From NCBI GenBank assembly GCA_024734495.1, contig JALMQS010000435.1:1453651-1517650 (forward strand): DNA of 64,000 nt, written 5' to 3'. A program made the translations under genes and the position numbers. The notes beneath the pieces are model-generated. The model ran no database searches. It was given only the letters and a program-made list of their open reading frames with translations, and had not been told where the DNA came from. The DNA is from Forficula auricularia (taxonomy: Eukaryota > Arthropoda > Insecta > Dermaptera > Forficulidae). Within the stretch, counting starts at the first letter, position 1; every line of letters begins with the position of its first letter. Below, one piece after another: positions 1 through 11,621 of this stretch.

Positions 1-545
1 GTTTGTTTAGACCTAACCTCTTTGTTTATGAACCGATTTCGATGGTTCTTTTTTTATCCGAAAGGGGGTGTCTTGGGGATGGTGTCATATTAATTTGGTC
101 AAGTTCTGATGATATAATCACTATTAATAACATCACTAAAAAGAGAGAAAAATAAAAATTTTTAAGAAAAAAATAAAAACCGACTTCAAAAAATTAAGTG
201 CAACAAATATAAAAATACACTAAAAGGTATAAAAATAATTATTATCTTATTTAGTTACAACTAAACGACTGAAATATTAACACGAAATTACTTTTTGAAG
301 TTGGTTGCCAAACATATACCTTTTATGAATCGCACTCGACGGATCTTACTTAGTACGTTTGGCGGGTACGCTCGCTTATAGGTATAGTTTGTTTGGCACC
401 GACTTTAAAAAGTAATTTCGTGTTAATATTTCGTCGTTTAGTTGTAACTAAATAAGATAATAATTATTTTTATACCTTTTAGTGTATTTTTATATTTGTT
501 GCACTTAATTTTTTGAAGTCGGTTTATTTTTCTTAAAAATTTTTA
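1..545. repeat. Family A palindromic element, copy 1 (CCGACTTCAAAAA type)
   Basis: A large inverted repeat occupies about 155-545: the left arm with ACCGACTTCAAAAAATTAAG returns as its reverse complement at 503-530. The motif CCGACTTCAAAAA or its complement occurs four times (near 180, 290, 395 and 515) in alternating orientation, so the palindromes are nested. Bases 1-150 match in reverse the right part of a second copy at 43250-43495, so the element starts before the window. The CCGACTTC tip and the inner segment with ATGAACCGATTTCG resemble a repeat widespread in insect genomes; that is recall, not a search. Confidence 0.8.
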
Positions 546-885
546 AGTCGATTCCTCCACGTCTCAGCAATGGTTACCAATAATAATCGAAACGTCAAAA
601 ACCTAATGTAGAATTGTTATTCCTCAAGTACTAGATGAGAATCGATCGCTATTTTTGATTTTAAGTCGATTCCTCCATGTCTTCAGCAATGGTTACAATA
701 ATAACCGAAATGTCAAAAATCCAATGTAAAATGATTATTCCTCGACTATTAAATGAGAATTATTTTTAATTAATGTCAACATGAATTACAAATTGCAAGT
801 GATATCTGATTAATATTAAAGGAACAAACATATTAATATTTCAAATGAATTTGGATAAAGTTTAGCAACGATCCGTTGCAGTTTA
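546..885 (-). repeat. 119-bp tandem-repeat element, copy 1 (2 units plus unique flank)
   Basis: Two reversed copies of the 119-bp unit that forms the array at 35338-36110 occupy 546-765. A unique flank follows (768-885, ending GATCCGTTGCAG) and returns in reverse complement at 44699-44812 next to another array. The shared flank shows that the tandem units belong to a defined dispersed element. The other end is cut off at the border of family A. Confidence 0.8.
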
Positions 886-1075
886 TTTTTCTCTCTTTTA
901 CTCTTGTCACCGTTCAGAAATGGCTTAAAATTATGAAAAATTCCTCAAATTCGTTCATTCTCTCCCTATCAACGATATGATATTTCAAGTATTTTGTTAT
1001 ATGTTATCGGTATACGATAATCTCAGTGGCCGGCTTATTTAGATTGCTATTCTATTTCCCTAGTGCTTTTTTAGT

Positions 1076-1785
1076 TTAGCAATCCTAATATGGGGTACAG
1101 GGTAAGGGTATAGGGTGGTCCTTATTTTGGGTATTTTCGAATTTTTATGCTGCCCGAGTCACATATGGTTCGAAATAATTAAATAAAAATATCCCCCAAG
1201 TTTCAAGTCCTCAATTTAACCCTGTGCCTCACAACGATGTACGTACCTAAGTTTCCTATCTAAATTACATGGGGTTTTTGCCATTTAACGAACAATTCTT
1301 TACACCAGCCAAAGTGTTGGTTCAAAAATTTGAAACTCTGTAGACTTTATCCTTATAATAATCCCTCAGAATTTTTACAGATTTTTAGCTATTATAATTT
1401 TGGAGTCTATAACTTACTATATCGCTAAGATAGTATAGCAGTATTTGATTTAGCTGTAAATCCAAAATTGTAATAGGTAAAAATCTGTAAAAATTCTGAA
1501 GGATAGCTACTATTATAAGAATAAAGTTTACAGAGTTTGAAATTTTTTGAACTATTACTTTGGCTGGAATAACAAGTTGATATTTGCCAAAAACCCCATG
1601 TTATTTAGATGGGAATCTTGCATCGTTGTGGGGCACAGGTTAAAATTGAAATAGGAACTTGTAACGTGGGAGATATTTTTTTTGTTTTTTTATTTATTTC
1701 GAACCATATAAGCCTAAGGCAGCATAAAAATTCGAAAATGCCCAAAATAAGAACCACCCTATACCCCATATTACGAATGGTAAAC
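1076..1785. repeat. Family B palindromic MITE, copy 1
   Basis: The ends are inverted: AGGGTGGTCCTTATTTTGGG at 1112 and its complement at 1741-1760. The arms run about 300 bp each and meet near 1420. There is no coding sequence. Two other copies lie at 6559-8470 and 23466-23945. Copy 2 is flanked by TA on both sides, which suggests a TA target duplication. Confidence 0.8.
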
Positions 1786-1792
1786 TAAATAA

Positions 1793-2490
1793 ATTGACAC
1801 GTTCTGATGTGGCATCCACTTGACTTTACCATACAACCTGGCCCCTCTCTTATATTTAATATTTAATAAAATTATTTATAATCATGTATGGGGGGGGGGG
1901 GTTAGTTTTTGCATTTTTAATCTTCTGCGGTCCCACTGATTATGTATACAAAATTTGGTTGAGTTTGGTACAAGGGCCTATATTTTCATTTTTTGACCCC
2001 CTCCCCCATTTTGGGAGGTTAGTTTTTGAATTTTTAGACTTCTGGAGGCCCACGGACTTGTCTACAAAATTTGGTTGAGTTTGCTCAAGTAGGCTAGATT
2101 TTTAATTTTAACCCCCCTCCACCCCCTAATTTTGGGTCCATATGCTCCAAAATCTAATCAGCTCTTAATCTCAATGCACCAAAACTACGTGTGAAATTTG
2201 GTTTTGATATTCACACTAGTTTTTGAGCTAGCTCTTACACAAAAATATGGTAACGCACAGACTAACATACTAACAGACATTTTGACAAAACAATTATTAT
2301 CTCGAAAAATATAATTTTTTCGATTTCACTTATTAGGGCTTATTTGTAGACCGAAATGCTATGGTTTCGCCCAATTTTTTTAACCAAAATAGTTTGAGCC
2401 GTTTTTGAGATATTTTAAATATAAGAAGCAAAAAAAACCACTTTTTTCATGCACGATTACAATACTTGACCATACCCTGTATGGTAAAGT
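1793..2490 (+). repeat. Family C element with G-rich 120-bp module, copy 1
   Basis: It starts near GACACGTTCTGATGTGG, then CTTTACCATACAACC, and ends CATACCCTGTATGGTAAAG, so its subterminal tips are inverted (TTTACCATAC against GTATGGTAAA). Inside is a module of about 120 bp that starts with a G run and reads on through TTTTTGCATTTTTA and TATGTATACAAAATTTGG. Related copies lie at 4043-4653 and, reversed, at 10118-10962. Families B and C together are framed by the inverted sequence CTATTTCCCTAGTGCTTTTT (1052) and its complement (2491), so they may be one composite. Confidence 0.75.
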
Positions 2491-2516
2491 AAAAAGCACT
2501 AGGGAAATAGAATAGC

Positions 2517-3690
2517 AGACGGTCCTAAATGCCAAATCTATGTGGAAATTACTCACTCTGTGTGTTTGTGCGATAAAGAGGGGGAATCAATAAGAACCAC
2601 TATTACTTTTGATCCATTCATTAACCGTGTACAGAGTACTGGAAGGGCGACGAGTGTAAGTTACGATGCCCCGGAGGTATCTTACGTGCGCTGCATTATT
2701 CTCTTAATAAAATGCTTTTAATATATTAGACTCGGGAGCGAAAGAATGAAAACATGGCGCATCATACAAAGTAGAGAATTTAAACGAGAATTGAACTCTG
2801 TTTGTTTGTTTAGTCATTTAATTAGCTTCCATGATATTGGTTTCACGTTATTAAGCCCTAAGCCCTGTTTAGGATTCGAGCCTTTTGGTTACAAAATGGG
2901 ACTCAGTCCGCAAAATTGCCAAACGAGAAAAACTGCCCTTTAGCAAATAATCAATTTTTTTTTCTCATCCAATAGAGGGAACTTTTCGATAAACCGGGCA
3001 ATTTTTTAAGGGGCTTAAATTTAATTCGAGGGCGGATTTATCCCTTGTTCAACATCTGATAGAAAAACATAAATAAACCACCTTAAAATAAAATGAAAAA
3101 ATAAAAGTATTTCAATGCTACTGCCATGAATTTGTCAAATTGATGTAATAAAACGTTTTTTTATTTATATATATATTTTATTTTAAAAAAACGTCCTCAT
3201 AGAAAAGTTGAATAATTTCTACTATATCCACCAAGTTTACTTATTTTTTACGAGATAATTTCCATTAGAATGAATAACATTTTGGCTTCCCTTATCCCTT
3301 CCTGATTCTATATGTCCTGTATCTTACAAAAGCCATTCATCTGAAGCTTTTCTTTAAATCTGAGAATTCGGTTCAAGAATTATCTTCGACTCTGAATCCT
3401 TAAATAGTTCTTAAATTCTCTGACATTACGTTCTTTCTATTATATAAAAAGCATTCGTGATTTGAAGGTAGTAGACATTCTAGAATTTGTATATGAATAT
3501 ATTTTGAAAATCTGAAGCATATATAATTTTGTAAAAATTTATATTTCTTCGAGAATTCGCTTTATTCATACACATAATATATCTACAATAATATCATATG
3601 GGTGAAAATAAAAAATATATTATTGCAAATTATCGTTCTTAATGCGATTTATTTACTTAAAATATTGGAAGAAGGTCAATGTTTACTGAA
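2517..3690. other. No gene seen; AT-rich apparently single-copy DNA
   Basis: No motif, RNA gene or repeat shared with the rest of the window was recognised. 2520-2900 is less AT-rich than its surroundings. Short reading frames here have no recognisable domain. Confidence 0.4.
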
Positions 3691-3694
3691 AACG

Positions 3695-3752
3695 ATTTTT
3701 AATTACTTAAGTGACGTTTCCGTTCTTTCATTTAGGACTTCTTCAGGATCAC
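3695..3752 (-). other. Degenerate hammerhead-like core
   Basis: On the minus strand CTGAAGA, then A, then an imperfect stem II, then GGAAACG. Stem II (GTCCT against AGAAC) is mostly mismatched. It fits the pattern of better cores elsewhere in the window but cannot be called functional. Confidence 0.35.
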
Positions 3753-3810
3753 AATGATTATATTGCGTATTCGGTTATTTTCTATGAACATTTATAAAAA
3801 ATAATAGATT

Positions 3811-3949
3811 CGGATATATTCAGTTCAGCTCAGTTGGGTTCGGTTCGTATACTTCCATTTCGGCCTGGCATTTAGACGGTTCGATTGGCGTTGAGCCCGA
3901 AATAGAGGTATACGGGCCGAATTCGACCGATCAGAACTGAATATATCCG
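3811..3949. repeat. Hairpin of about 140 bp
   Basis: CGGATATATTCAGTTC at 3811 is matched by GAACTGAATATATCCG at 3934. The inner arms pair imperfectly through GGTTCGTATACTTCC and GAGGTATACGGGCC. The sequence is more GC-rich than its surroundings. Its origin is unknown. Confidence 0.7.
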
Positions 3950-4042
3950 GGCAGGGTGTGTTTCGGGCTCACATTTTTTTTTCTAATGAAACACACATTT
4001 AAAAACCGAACCGCCAATTCTCGCATATCAATTATAGTGATA

Positions 4043-4653
4043 AATAAGCTGACGTGTTCTGATGTGGCCATCCACTTGACTTTACCATACAACCTGGCCG
4101 CTAAAATTATTTATAATCATGTAGGGGGGGGTTAGTTTTTCCATTTTTATACTTCTGGTGTCCCACTGATTATGTATACAAAATTTGGTTGAGTTTGGTA
4201 AATGGCCAAGATTTTCATTTTTTGACCCTAGACCCCCACCCCTACCCCATTTTGGGCGGTTAGTTTTTCATTTTTAGACTTCTGGGGGTCCACTGATTAT
4301 GTATACAAAATTTGGTTGAGTTTGGTAAATGCCCAAGATTTTTATTTTTTGACCGTACACCCCCCTCCCCCATTTTGGACGGTTAGTTTTTGCATTTTTA
4401 GACTTCTGCGGGTCCACTGATTATGTATACAAAATTTGGTTGAGTTTGCTAAAACGGCCTAGATTTTTAATTTTTAACCACCCCTTCCACCCCCCTTAAT
4501 TTTGGGTCGATATGTACCAAAATCTAATCAGCTCTTAATCTCAATGGACCAAAACTACCTGGGAAATTTGGTTTCGATATTCACACTAGATTTTGAGCTA
4601 GCTCGTCCACAAAATTTGGTAACGCACAGAGTAACAGACAGACTAACTAACAG
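4043..4653 (+). repeat. Family C element, copy 2 (3' truncated)
   Basis: It begins GCTGACGTGTTCTGATGTGG and carries at least three tandem G-rich modules of about 120 bp (near 4120, 4250 and 4375). It stops inside the sequence that precedes the right tip in copy 1, where CAAGGGCGGATCC begins. Confidence 0.75.
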
Positions 4654-5345
4654 CAAGGGCGGATCCAAGGGGGGGATCTCCCCCCCCATAGAGGCCCGTG
4701 CCTGGCGGGAGTGCAACACGTGCGTCGCACCCAGGCTGTCAAAAAACGGCGGCCAAATCGCCAGGGAATTTATAATAATTTTTTTTTATTTTTTTATTTT
4801 AATGAACTTAAAATATGAGATATGAAATTTGTAAAAAAAAAAATTCTCTAAAAATCTCTAACTGTAAAAAATTCCTCTGGTTGTACTGTGCTCTCAGGAG
4901 AACAAAAGCTTGGTAGAAGAGTGTGGGTAGAAGCTGGCAGGTAGTCAACGAGGCAAACAATGAACCAATTTTGGTTTAGACATTGGAGTTTGAGACCTTT
5001 GCTCAAAAGATCTATAAGCTATTCAAAGGGATTTATCCATTTATCCATCCTTCTTGGAAGTGATTAAAAATTTCAATAAACCTTTTTCTTAATAATACAT
5101 TTAGACCGGGAGCTGAATGGAGTTGATTGTGCAAAATATGAGGACCGCATTCTATAAATAGTTTTGAACTCAGAAAAGCTTGCAGATAATGATTCTGAAT
5201 GTTGCCAGGAGGTTTCTAGGTCCAATTTTTTTATATCCCATCCCCTTGGATACAAGGGCTGATCCAGGGAGGGAGGAGGCGATCGCCTCCCGCCCCATAG
5301 CGAGACTTCGAAATCGCCACGGGCATATTCAAATTGCGTAGAGAC
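4654..5345. other. GC-rich tips resembling hAT-type ends
   Basis: CAAGGGCGGATCCAAGG at 4654 and CAAGGGCTGATCCAGGG at 5252 are similar and lie in the same orientation, each followed by a purine-rich run and a cytosine-rich stretch with CCATAG. CA-starting tips with GGGCGGATCC are common at ends of insect hAT-like elements. No transposase is visible between them, and the orientation means they are not one simple TIR pair. Confidence 0.35.
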
Positions 5346-5374
5346 AAAATTTGCCACCAGTACTTGTCACATTT

Positions 5375-5540
5375 GCAGCCAGCAGAAAATCGCTAGAGCC
5401 GTTTTTGAGAAAATCAAAAATACGAAATAAAGGAAGGGCGTGTAAATTAGTAGTGTCGCGATGATTTAAAATAAATGAAAGTCGTGTGGTGAACACACCA
5501 GTTGATTTTAAATGTTACGCTGTTATTTTTTGATATGTGT
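5375..5540 (+). repeat. Family E dispersed repeat fragment
   Basis: GCTAGAGCCGTTTTTGAG followed by AATAAAGGAAGGGCGTGTAA also occurs near 14380-14490. The hairpin-like phrase AAGTCGTGTGG...CACACC recurs near 15110 and 63608. 5541-6335 beyond it holds AT-rich sequence with no gene seen. Confidence 0.5.
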
Positions 5541-6339
5541 GTATTGGAATTTTTTGATTACTGAAGAACAATTTATTCTCTTAAAAAAGGATATTTTTTA
5601 AAAAGTTTTTTATATATCTTTAACAGACATTTTATTATGCTTAGTAACAATAGTATTTATTGAATATTTTCTTAAAAAAAATAATAACAAAAGACGAATT
5701 GGAAACAAAATGGAATCATTCGAATAATGAACCATTAGAGTGCAAAGAGTTCTTGAATGAAGCCAGGTCGATTCCATGAGGCTTCAGAAATCACAAGTTT
5801 TTGACACTTTTAACGAACAACAACGACCAAATGGACAAAAGAATAAAGAATAGATGAAGGTATAATAGAGGAACGAATTGACATTCAAAAAGAAACTGTA
5901 CATTTTATAGGGGTTTCGTGGAACAATTACCTAGAAAAATAACTGAAAATGTGGTCAAAATTTGAAATGAGGTTCACTGAAATATTAAAAGGGTGTCGAA
6001 GAGGCATTTTGATTTCTTCTTTTTTAAAACTAAGCAAAGAAGGTGTGCTCTGCCTAATACTAATAAATAATATACATAGATACACATAATCTACAGGGTT
6101 TTTATAAAATGTGGACTGCTACTTCTGGAGTGTAATCTCCTCATCAAAATTAGCATAAAAGTTTATATTAACAATCCTATCTCACTTCCTGCTTCATCTG
6201 ACTCTTTTTTAATAAAAATAAATATCTCAAGAATGGATAAGATTATTTAATGAACATTAACATGTTGATATCAAAATTCGCCATAAAAAAAGTAATTGTG
6301 GAAATTGATCGTTGAAAAAATTTAGTTTTCCGATATTAG

Positions 6340-6425
6340 AAGAGTTGTTGATTCATAAGGAGAAATCAATGAGGTTTCTACTGTTTGATGCAAATAAACA
6401 CCTTGTATAAGCTATATATAATGAA
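6340..6425 (+). repeat. Family K repeat, left half (interrupted copy)
   Basis: The block reads GAGTTGTTGATTCATAAGG, AGAAATCAATGAGG, then TTTGATGCAAATAAACA, the recurring family K half-element. The matching inverted half (GCATCATGCAGAGGACAACC) lies at 8519-8575. Family B and the mariner lie between the two halves. Confidence 0.6.
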
Positions 6426-6789
6426 TATACATTATTAATTAATAATACTAAATCCTGTATTTTTGTATATATTTTATATTTTTGTATATTGTGATTTTCT
6501 ATGTTTGCTTGTTTTCTCTCTCTTGAATTTACACAATCATATTGACCTATGCACACTATGGTGGACCTTATTTTGGGTATTTTCGGATTTTTACGCTGAC
6601 AGAGGCTCATATGATTCGAAATAAATAAAAAAAAAATATCCCCGAAGTTTCAAATCCCTATTTCAATTTTAACCGATGCAAGTTTCCCATCTAAATAACA
6701 CGGGGTTTTTGGCATTGAAATGTCAATCTTTTATTCCAGCCAAAGTAATGGTTCAATTTGAAACTCTGTAAACATTGTTCTTATAATAA

Positions 6790-8077
6790 TAGGTGTACAA
6801 CTTTGCTTCCGCCGTTTCGCAATAGATGGCTGTAGCGGTAAGTGGTAGTCGAAATAAATAGATCGTAGATGTCATACAATAAGCTTAGGAATTTGTAAAC
6901 ATAACCCCATCGAAATATTAGTCGATTTGTGTCTGCATCACAAAGTTATTCTCGATTAAACATGTCAGCTTACGAGCCAAATTCTCGTCATTTGCGGGGG
7001 GTTTTAATTTTCTGCTTTAATATGAAGAAATCTGCGCCTGAGGCTCATCGAATGCTCTCAAATACCTATGGTGAGGCCGCTATTAGTGAAAGAACGTGGT
7101 GAGAGTGGTTTCAACGCTTCAAAAACGGTGATTTTGACGTCGAAGACCAGCATGGCGGTGGAAGAGAGAAGGTTTTCAAAGATGCAGAATTGGAGGCATT
7201 ACTTGATCAAGACTCGTGTCAAACGCAACAAGAATTGGCAGGATCATTGGGAGTGACGCAACAAGCCATTTCAAAACGCCTAAAAGTAATGGGAATGATT
7301 CAGAAACAAGGAAATTGGGTGCCGTACGAGTTGAAGCCGAGAGATGGTGAACGGCGTTTGTTTGCTTGTGAACAGCTGCTTGCAAGGCAAAGACGGAAGG
7401 GATTTCTGCATCGCATTGTGACTGGGAACGAAAAATGGGTTCATTACGATAATCCCAAGCGCAGAAAATCATGGGGATATCCCGGCCATGCTTCCACGTC
7501 GACGGCCAAACCGAATATTCACGGTTCCAAGGTCATGCTCAGTATTTGCTGGGACCAGCTCGGCGTAGTGTATTATGAGTTGTTAAAACCGACTGAAACA
7601 ATCACAGGCGATCGTTATCGAACGCAATTAATGCGTTTGAGCCGAGCATTGAAAGACAAACGGCCGCAATACAACAAGAGACATGATAAAGTGATTTTAC
7701 AGCATGACAATGCTCGACCCCATGTTGCGAAAGTGGTCAAGACATACTTGGAAACGTTGAAATGGGAAGTTCTACCCCACCCGCCGTATTCTCCAGACGT
7801 TTCTCCCTCGGACTATCACTTGTTTCGATCAATGGCACACAGCCTGGCTGACCAGCACTTCCGGTCTTATGAAGAAGTGAAAAATTGGATCGATTCGTGG
7901 ATCGCTTCAAAAGATGACCAGTTTTTTCAACGCGGGATTCGTACGCTGCCCGAAAGATGGGAGAAAGTAGTGGCCAGTGATGGACAATACTTTGAATCAT
8001 AAATATATAACCAGTTTTTTACAATAAAGCCTCGAATTTCGGACAAAAACGGCGGAAGCAAAGCTGTACACCCTTTA
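6790..8077 (+). mobile_element. mariner (Tc1/mariner) transposon
   Basis: The inverted terminal repeats contain TTTGCTTCCGCCGTTT at the left (about 6792-6820) and the complement AACGGCGGAAGCAAAG at the right (about 8049-8063), with GGTGTAC and GTACACC at the tips. TA lies at 6790-6791 and 8076-8077, the dinucleotide mariners duplicate. The left tip is about 3 bp shorter than the right. The total of about 1.29 kb is normal for a full-length mariner. It sits inside family B. Confidence 0.95.
6962..8002 (+). pseudogene. mariner transposase, inactive (stop at codon 47, D156N)
   Basis: This frame encodes a 346-codon mariner transposase, the cut-and-paste enzyme that binds the terminal repeats and acts in the nucleus. 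I chose ATG 6962 because it begins MSAYEPNSRHLRG and gives the family length. The N-terminal helix-turn-helix DNA-binding half spans about residues 1-110, the linker motif WVPYEL is 119-124, and YSPDVSPSDYHLF is near 276-288. The catalytic triad in this family is DD34D. Here the second and third Asp are present (249 and 284), but residue 156 in IVTGNEKW is Asn (AAC at 7427) where Asp is expected. TGA at 7100-7102 interrupts codon 47. No frameshift is seen. The copy is therefore young by structure but cannot make an active enzyme. The downstream reading frame from about 7190 is open. Confidence 0.95.
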
Positions 8078-8514
8078 GTAGCTATCCTTCAGAATATTTA
8101 CAATTTTGGAGTTACCGCTAGATAAAATACTCCTATACTATCTTAGCGTTATAGTAAGTTATAGACTCCAAAATTATAATAGCTAAAAATCTGTAAAAAT
8201 TCTTAGGGATAACTACTATTATAAGGATAAAGTCTACAGAGTTTCAAATTTTTTGAACTATTATAATTTGTCTGGAGTAAAGAATTGTTTATTCAATGCC
8301 AAAAACCCCATGTTATTTAGATGGGAAACTTACGTACATCGCTGTGGGGCACAGGTTAAAATTGAGATAGGGACTTGAAACTTGGTGGATATTTTTGTTT
8401 ATTTATTTCGAACCATATGAGCATTGGACAGCATAAAAATTCGAAAATACCCAAAATAAGGACCACCCTAATGTACACTACATTTTATATATGAAAAAAA
8501 TAAAAAAAAAATAA

Positions 8515-8575
8515 ATAAATGCATCATGCAGAGGACAACCTCAGTGATTTTTCCTTATGAAATTGATTATCATCA
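8515..8575 (-). repeat. Family K repeat, right half (interrupted copy)
   Basis: GCATCATGCAGAGGACAACC followed by TCAGTGATTTTTCC is the inverted partner of the half at 6340-6425. Confidence 0.55.
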
Positions 8576-8589
8576 AATTTCAAAATAAT

Positions 8590-9270
8590 TTTATAGTCAA
8601 TAATATTTTCGAAATTTGTTATCTTAGAAAAAATATTGAGAGCATTGTATTATGAACAAAATTGTAGCATATTTGCTTGAATCCCATATTAAACAAGCAT
8701 GTAATAACAGAAATTGTTAAAGTGAATCACTTGTTTACTAAGAGATTCCTGATTAATATCAGACTATGTTTGTATAGGTTTACTTTGGCAATTTCTGTCT
8801 GATTAGAGCAAATAAGGTAGAATCCCGTTCACAATAAAATACTCAATATTTTTTCTGAGTAAATATAAATTTGTTAAAAGACACTGAGAATTTGATTGTT
8901 CGTGGTAAAAAATTACATGTTCGTAGTAAACAAATATTTCATTCGGATTATGTTTCGGAGGTTTTGAGATGGTTTTGTAAATGAATTGTATTTATTTGAT
9001 AAAGTTCCATAATAATTCTTTACTTTTTTATTAGAGAGAATGTTGATACCAACATTAATATTAAATTTCATTAAAAAATATTAATCCTTTTATAAGTTTA
9101 AAAAAATTATTCAAAAACAAACAAACATATAGACACATCGAGTAAAAGAAGCGTCGTACCTAAGTAGTTTATGAAGGTGTTAAAGTCGGGTATTTTTTTT
9201 TTTAAAAATTAAATATAATAGTAGCGTTTTATTAATAGTATTTAGCAATTTAATTTCTTTGTTTTAAGTG
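8590..9270. other. No gene seen
   Basis: AT-rich sequence without recognised motifs or reading frames. Confidence 0.4.
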
Positions 9271-9798
9271 TTAAGGAGGTTCTTTCACGACAATCCACAC
9301 AAAAAGTTTTAGCCTAGTAACCACTCTATAAATATGAATGGTGTTAAAATTTTAGGGTATGTTTTTTTAACGTGACTGTACTTACTTTTTACGCTACTAT
9401 ATTCTATTTATAAATGAATCGTTTCCAAGCCATTGATATTTTATCCTCCCCTAAAAATAATTGCCCAAATAAGTTTTTTTTTATTTTTCATCAAAATTAC
9501 GTGGTAAATAATTTCAATTTTTTTTTAAATTACTCCGAATATATTATTCTAACAAATATTAGTTTTTCATCAAGATGGTGAAAGTTCTTCAATGAAAAAA
9601 AATAAAATAATGATCATTTCCCTACCCTTTCCCTATCTACCATTTGTAAAAAAATTCATTTTTAATTGCAATTATTTCATGTTTGATGTGGTAAATCGTC
9701 TTCAAATTTTAACAGTGTGTGTATTATGGTTTTAATGACTAATATTCCAAGTTGCGAAGACTTCTTGAATTTTTGCATTTGTGAAAAAACTACCTAAG
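9271..9798 (+). mobile_element. TTAA-flanked MITE, copy 1
   Basis: The element 9275-9794 (520 bp) begins GGAGGTTCTTTCACGAC and ends GTGAAAAAACTACC. TTAA precedes it; TAAG follows, a likely decayed TTAA. The reverse-complement copy at 32733-33250 has TTAA on both sides. Duplication of TTAA is the hallmark of piggyBac-type transposition, so a piggyBac-mobilised MITE is the best reading. There is no coding sequence. Confidence 0.8.
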
Positions 9799-9799
9799 C

Positions 9800-10115
9800 T
9801 TTTAGTTAACATTTATATGAAAAAGTGTATTTTCAAAATATGCGAGATGTGCCATTTTCGAAATTGCATATTCAAATAGTCTTAAGACTAGAAAAGAGGA
9901 AGGACGGAATTCAAATAAATAAATAAAATACTATGGATTCCTCGAGGTCCTCTGCAATGGGCCTTGTGTGGGTGCACCTGTTGCCTAGTTACAGTACGGG
10001 ATGGAGATTTGTTAATATACAAAAAAAAACGTTTAGGCTCAATTGAATGAAAAGAATATGCTACGGAAGTAGGGGGCCAAATTTTATATACACCCTGTAT
10101 ACATTATTTTGAATT
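9800..10115. other. No gene seen
   Basis: Mixed sequence with a short GC-richer patch (CTCGAGGTCCTCTGC near 9940). No recognised feature. Confidence 0.35.
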
Positions 10116-10117
10116 TT

Positions 10118-10962
10118 TTCTTTACCATACAGGGTATGGTCAAGTATTGTAATCGTGCATGAAAAAAGTGTTTTTTCCTTCTTTTTTTCGAAATATCTCA
10201 AAAACGGCTGAAACTATTTCCATTAAAAAAAATTGAGCGAAACCATGACATTTCGCTCTACAAAAAAGCCCTAATAAGTGAACATCGAAAAAATTATATT
10301 TTTCGAGATAATAATTTTTGGTCAAAATGTCTGTTAGTCTGTTAGTTAGTCTGTGCGTTACCAAATTTTGGGGACGAGCTAGCTCAAAAACTAGTGTGAA
10401 TATCGAAACCAAATTTCCCAGGTAGCTTTGGTCCATTGTGATTAAGAGCTGATTAGATTTTGGTGGATATCGACCCAAAATTAAGGGGGGTGGAGGGGGG
10501 GGGGGGGGGGTTAAAAATTAAAATCTAGGTCGTTTGAGCAAACTCAACCGAATTTTGTATACATAGTGGACCCCCAGAAGTCTAAAAATGCAAAATCTAA
10601 CCGCCCAAAATGGGGGGGGGGGGATGGGGTCAAAAAATGAAAATCTTGGCCATTTACCAAACTCAACCAAATTTTGTATACATAATCAGTGGGTCCCCAG
10701 AAGTCTAAAAATGCAAAAACTAACCGCGAGAAATGCGGGCAGGGGGGGGGGGGGTCAAAAAATGAAAATCTTGTCCATCCACCAAACTCAACCAAATTTT
10801 GTATACATAATCAGTGAGTCCCAAGAAGTCTAAAAATGCAAAAACTAACCCCCTCCCCTACATCATTATAAATAATTTTATTAAATATTAAATATAAGTG
10901 AGGGGCCAGGTTGTATGGTAAAGTCAAGTGGATGGCCACATCAGAACACGTCAGCTTATTTT
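10118..10962 (-). repeat. Family C element, copy 3 (reverse orientation, near full length)
   Basis: It runs from TTTACCATACAGGGTATGG to the complement of GACGTGTTCTGATGTGG at the right end. Three modules of about 120 bp each carry a C run on the element strand (G runs near 10484-10510, 10611 and 10741 on the + strand). It is the longest copy in the window at about 845 bp and has no plausible coding capacity. Confidence 0.8.
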
Positions 10963-10969
10963 ATAAATG

Positions 10970-11350
10970 TTTATCATTCTTTAGTATTATTTAAAAAATA
11001 AAACGATAAACCGCTGATTTGTAGACAAGAAATCGAAGGAAGGGGGGTTGGGCTAAAGTTGGAGAAGTTCTGAAACAGAGTATACTAGGGAGCCTGGAAC
11101 GCCGGCGGCGATTAACCCCAATAATACTAATTTTCAATTTGTGGGTGAGATGTCAAGTCCCATTCGTTAATTTTGCCTCTCTAAATCGGTTTTGGTCTTT
11201 GATGTTTGGTAGCCTTTTATCGATAAATTCTGCCCTTTTCCAGCCAGCAGAGAGGAATTAAGAAACAATCGCTTTATTAGAGAAATATTACAGTTGACAC
11301 ATAATCTAGCCGTCTAATATTTGAATTTATATCTAGTGGCTTTGTATTTA

Positions 11351-11389
<39 letters not shown>

Positions 11390-11580
11390 TATATTATTAG
11401 CTTTTACCTTCATAGCGTACAAAATAAATAGCGTAATTATCACAAATTACGGAATATTGTAAATAATTGAAATTTACCCAGGGCTGATGATTGATTTATT
11501 GTGAATCAATTAAACCAGAATATGCGCTGCGGTGTCTAATTTTTACCCATTTTTAAGGTTCCGTACGAACGCAAAACAAA
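10970..11580. other. No gene seen; one (AT)n tract
   Basis: 11040-11290 is more GC-rich and looks single-copy (CGCCGGCGGCG near 11100). (AT)16 lies at 11355-11386. Confidence 0.4.
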
Positions 11581-11621
11581 TCCCTTCCCCGGAATTTAGT
11601 GAGTGTGTGTGAGAGATACCA

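Larger units (their letters stand above)
6559..8470. repeat. Family B palindromic MITE, copy 2, split by a mariner
   Basis: The left end GGTGGACCTTATTTTGGG (6560) and right end CCCAAAATAAGGACCACCCT are inverted. Without the mariner the element is about 620 bp. TA flanks both outer ends. The sequence resumes after the mariner with TAGTAGCTATCCTTCAGAA, matching the other copies, so the insertion point is clear. Confidence 0.85.

Noticed and set aside
10544..10833. Open frames on both strands with repeated FWGPT-like phrases
   Set aside because: They come from the tandem modules of family C; the repetition is at DNA level and no start or domain supports a protein.
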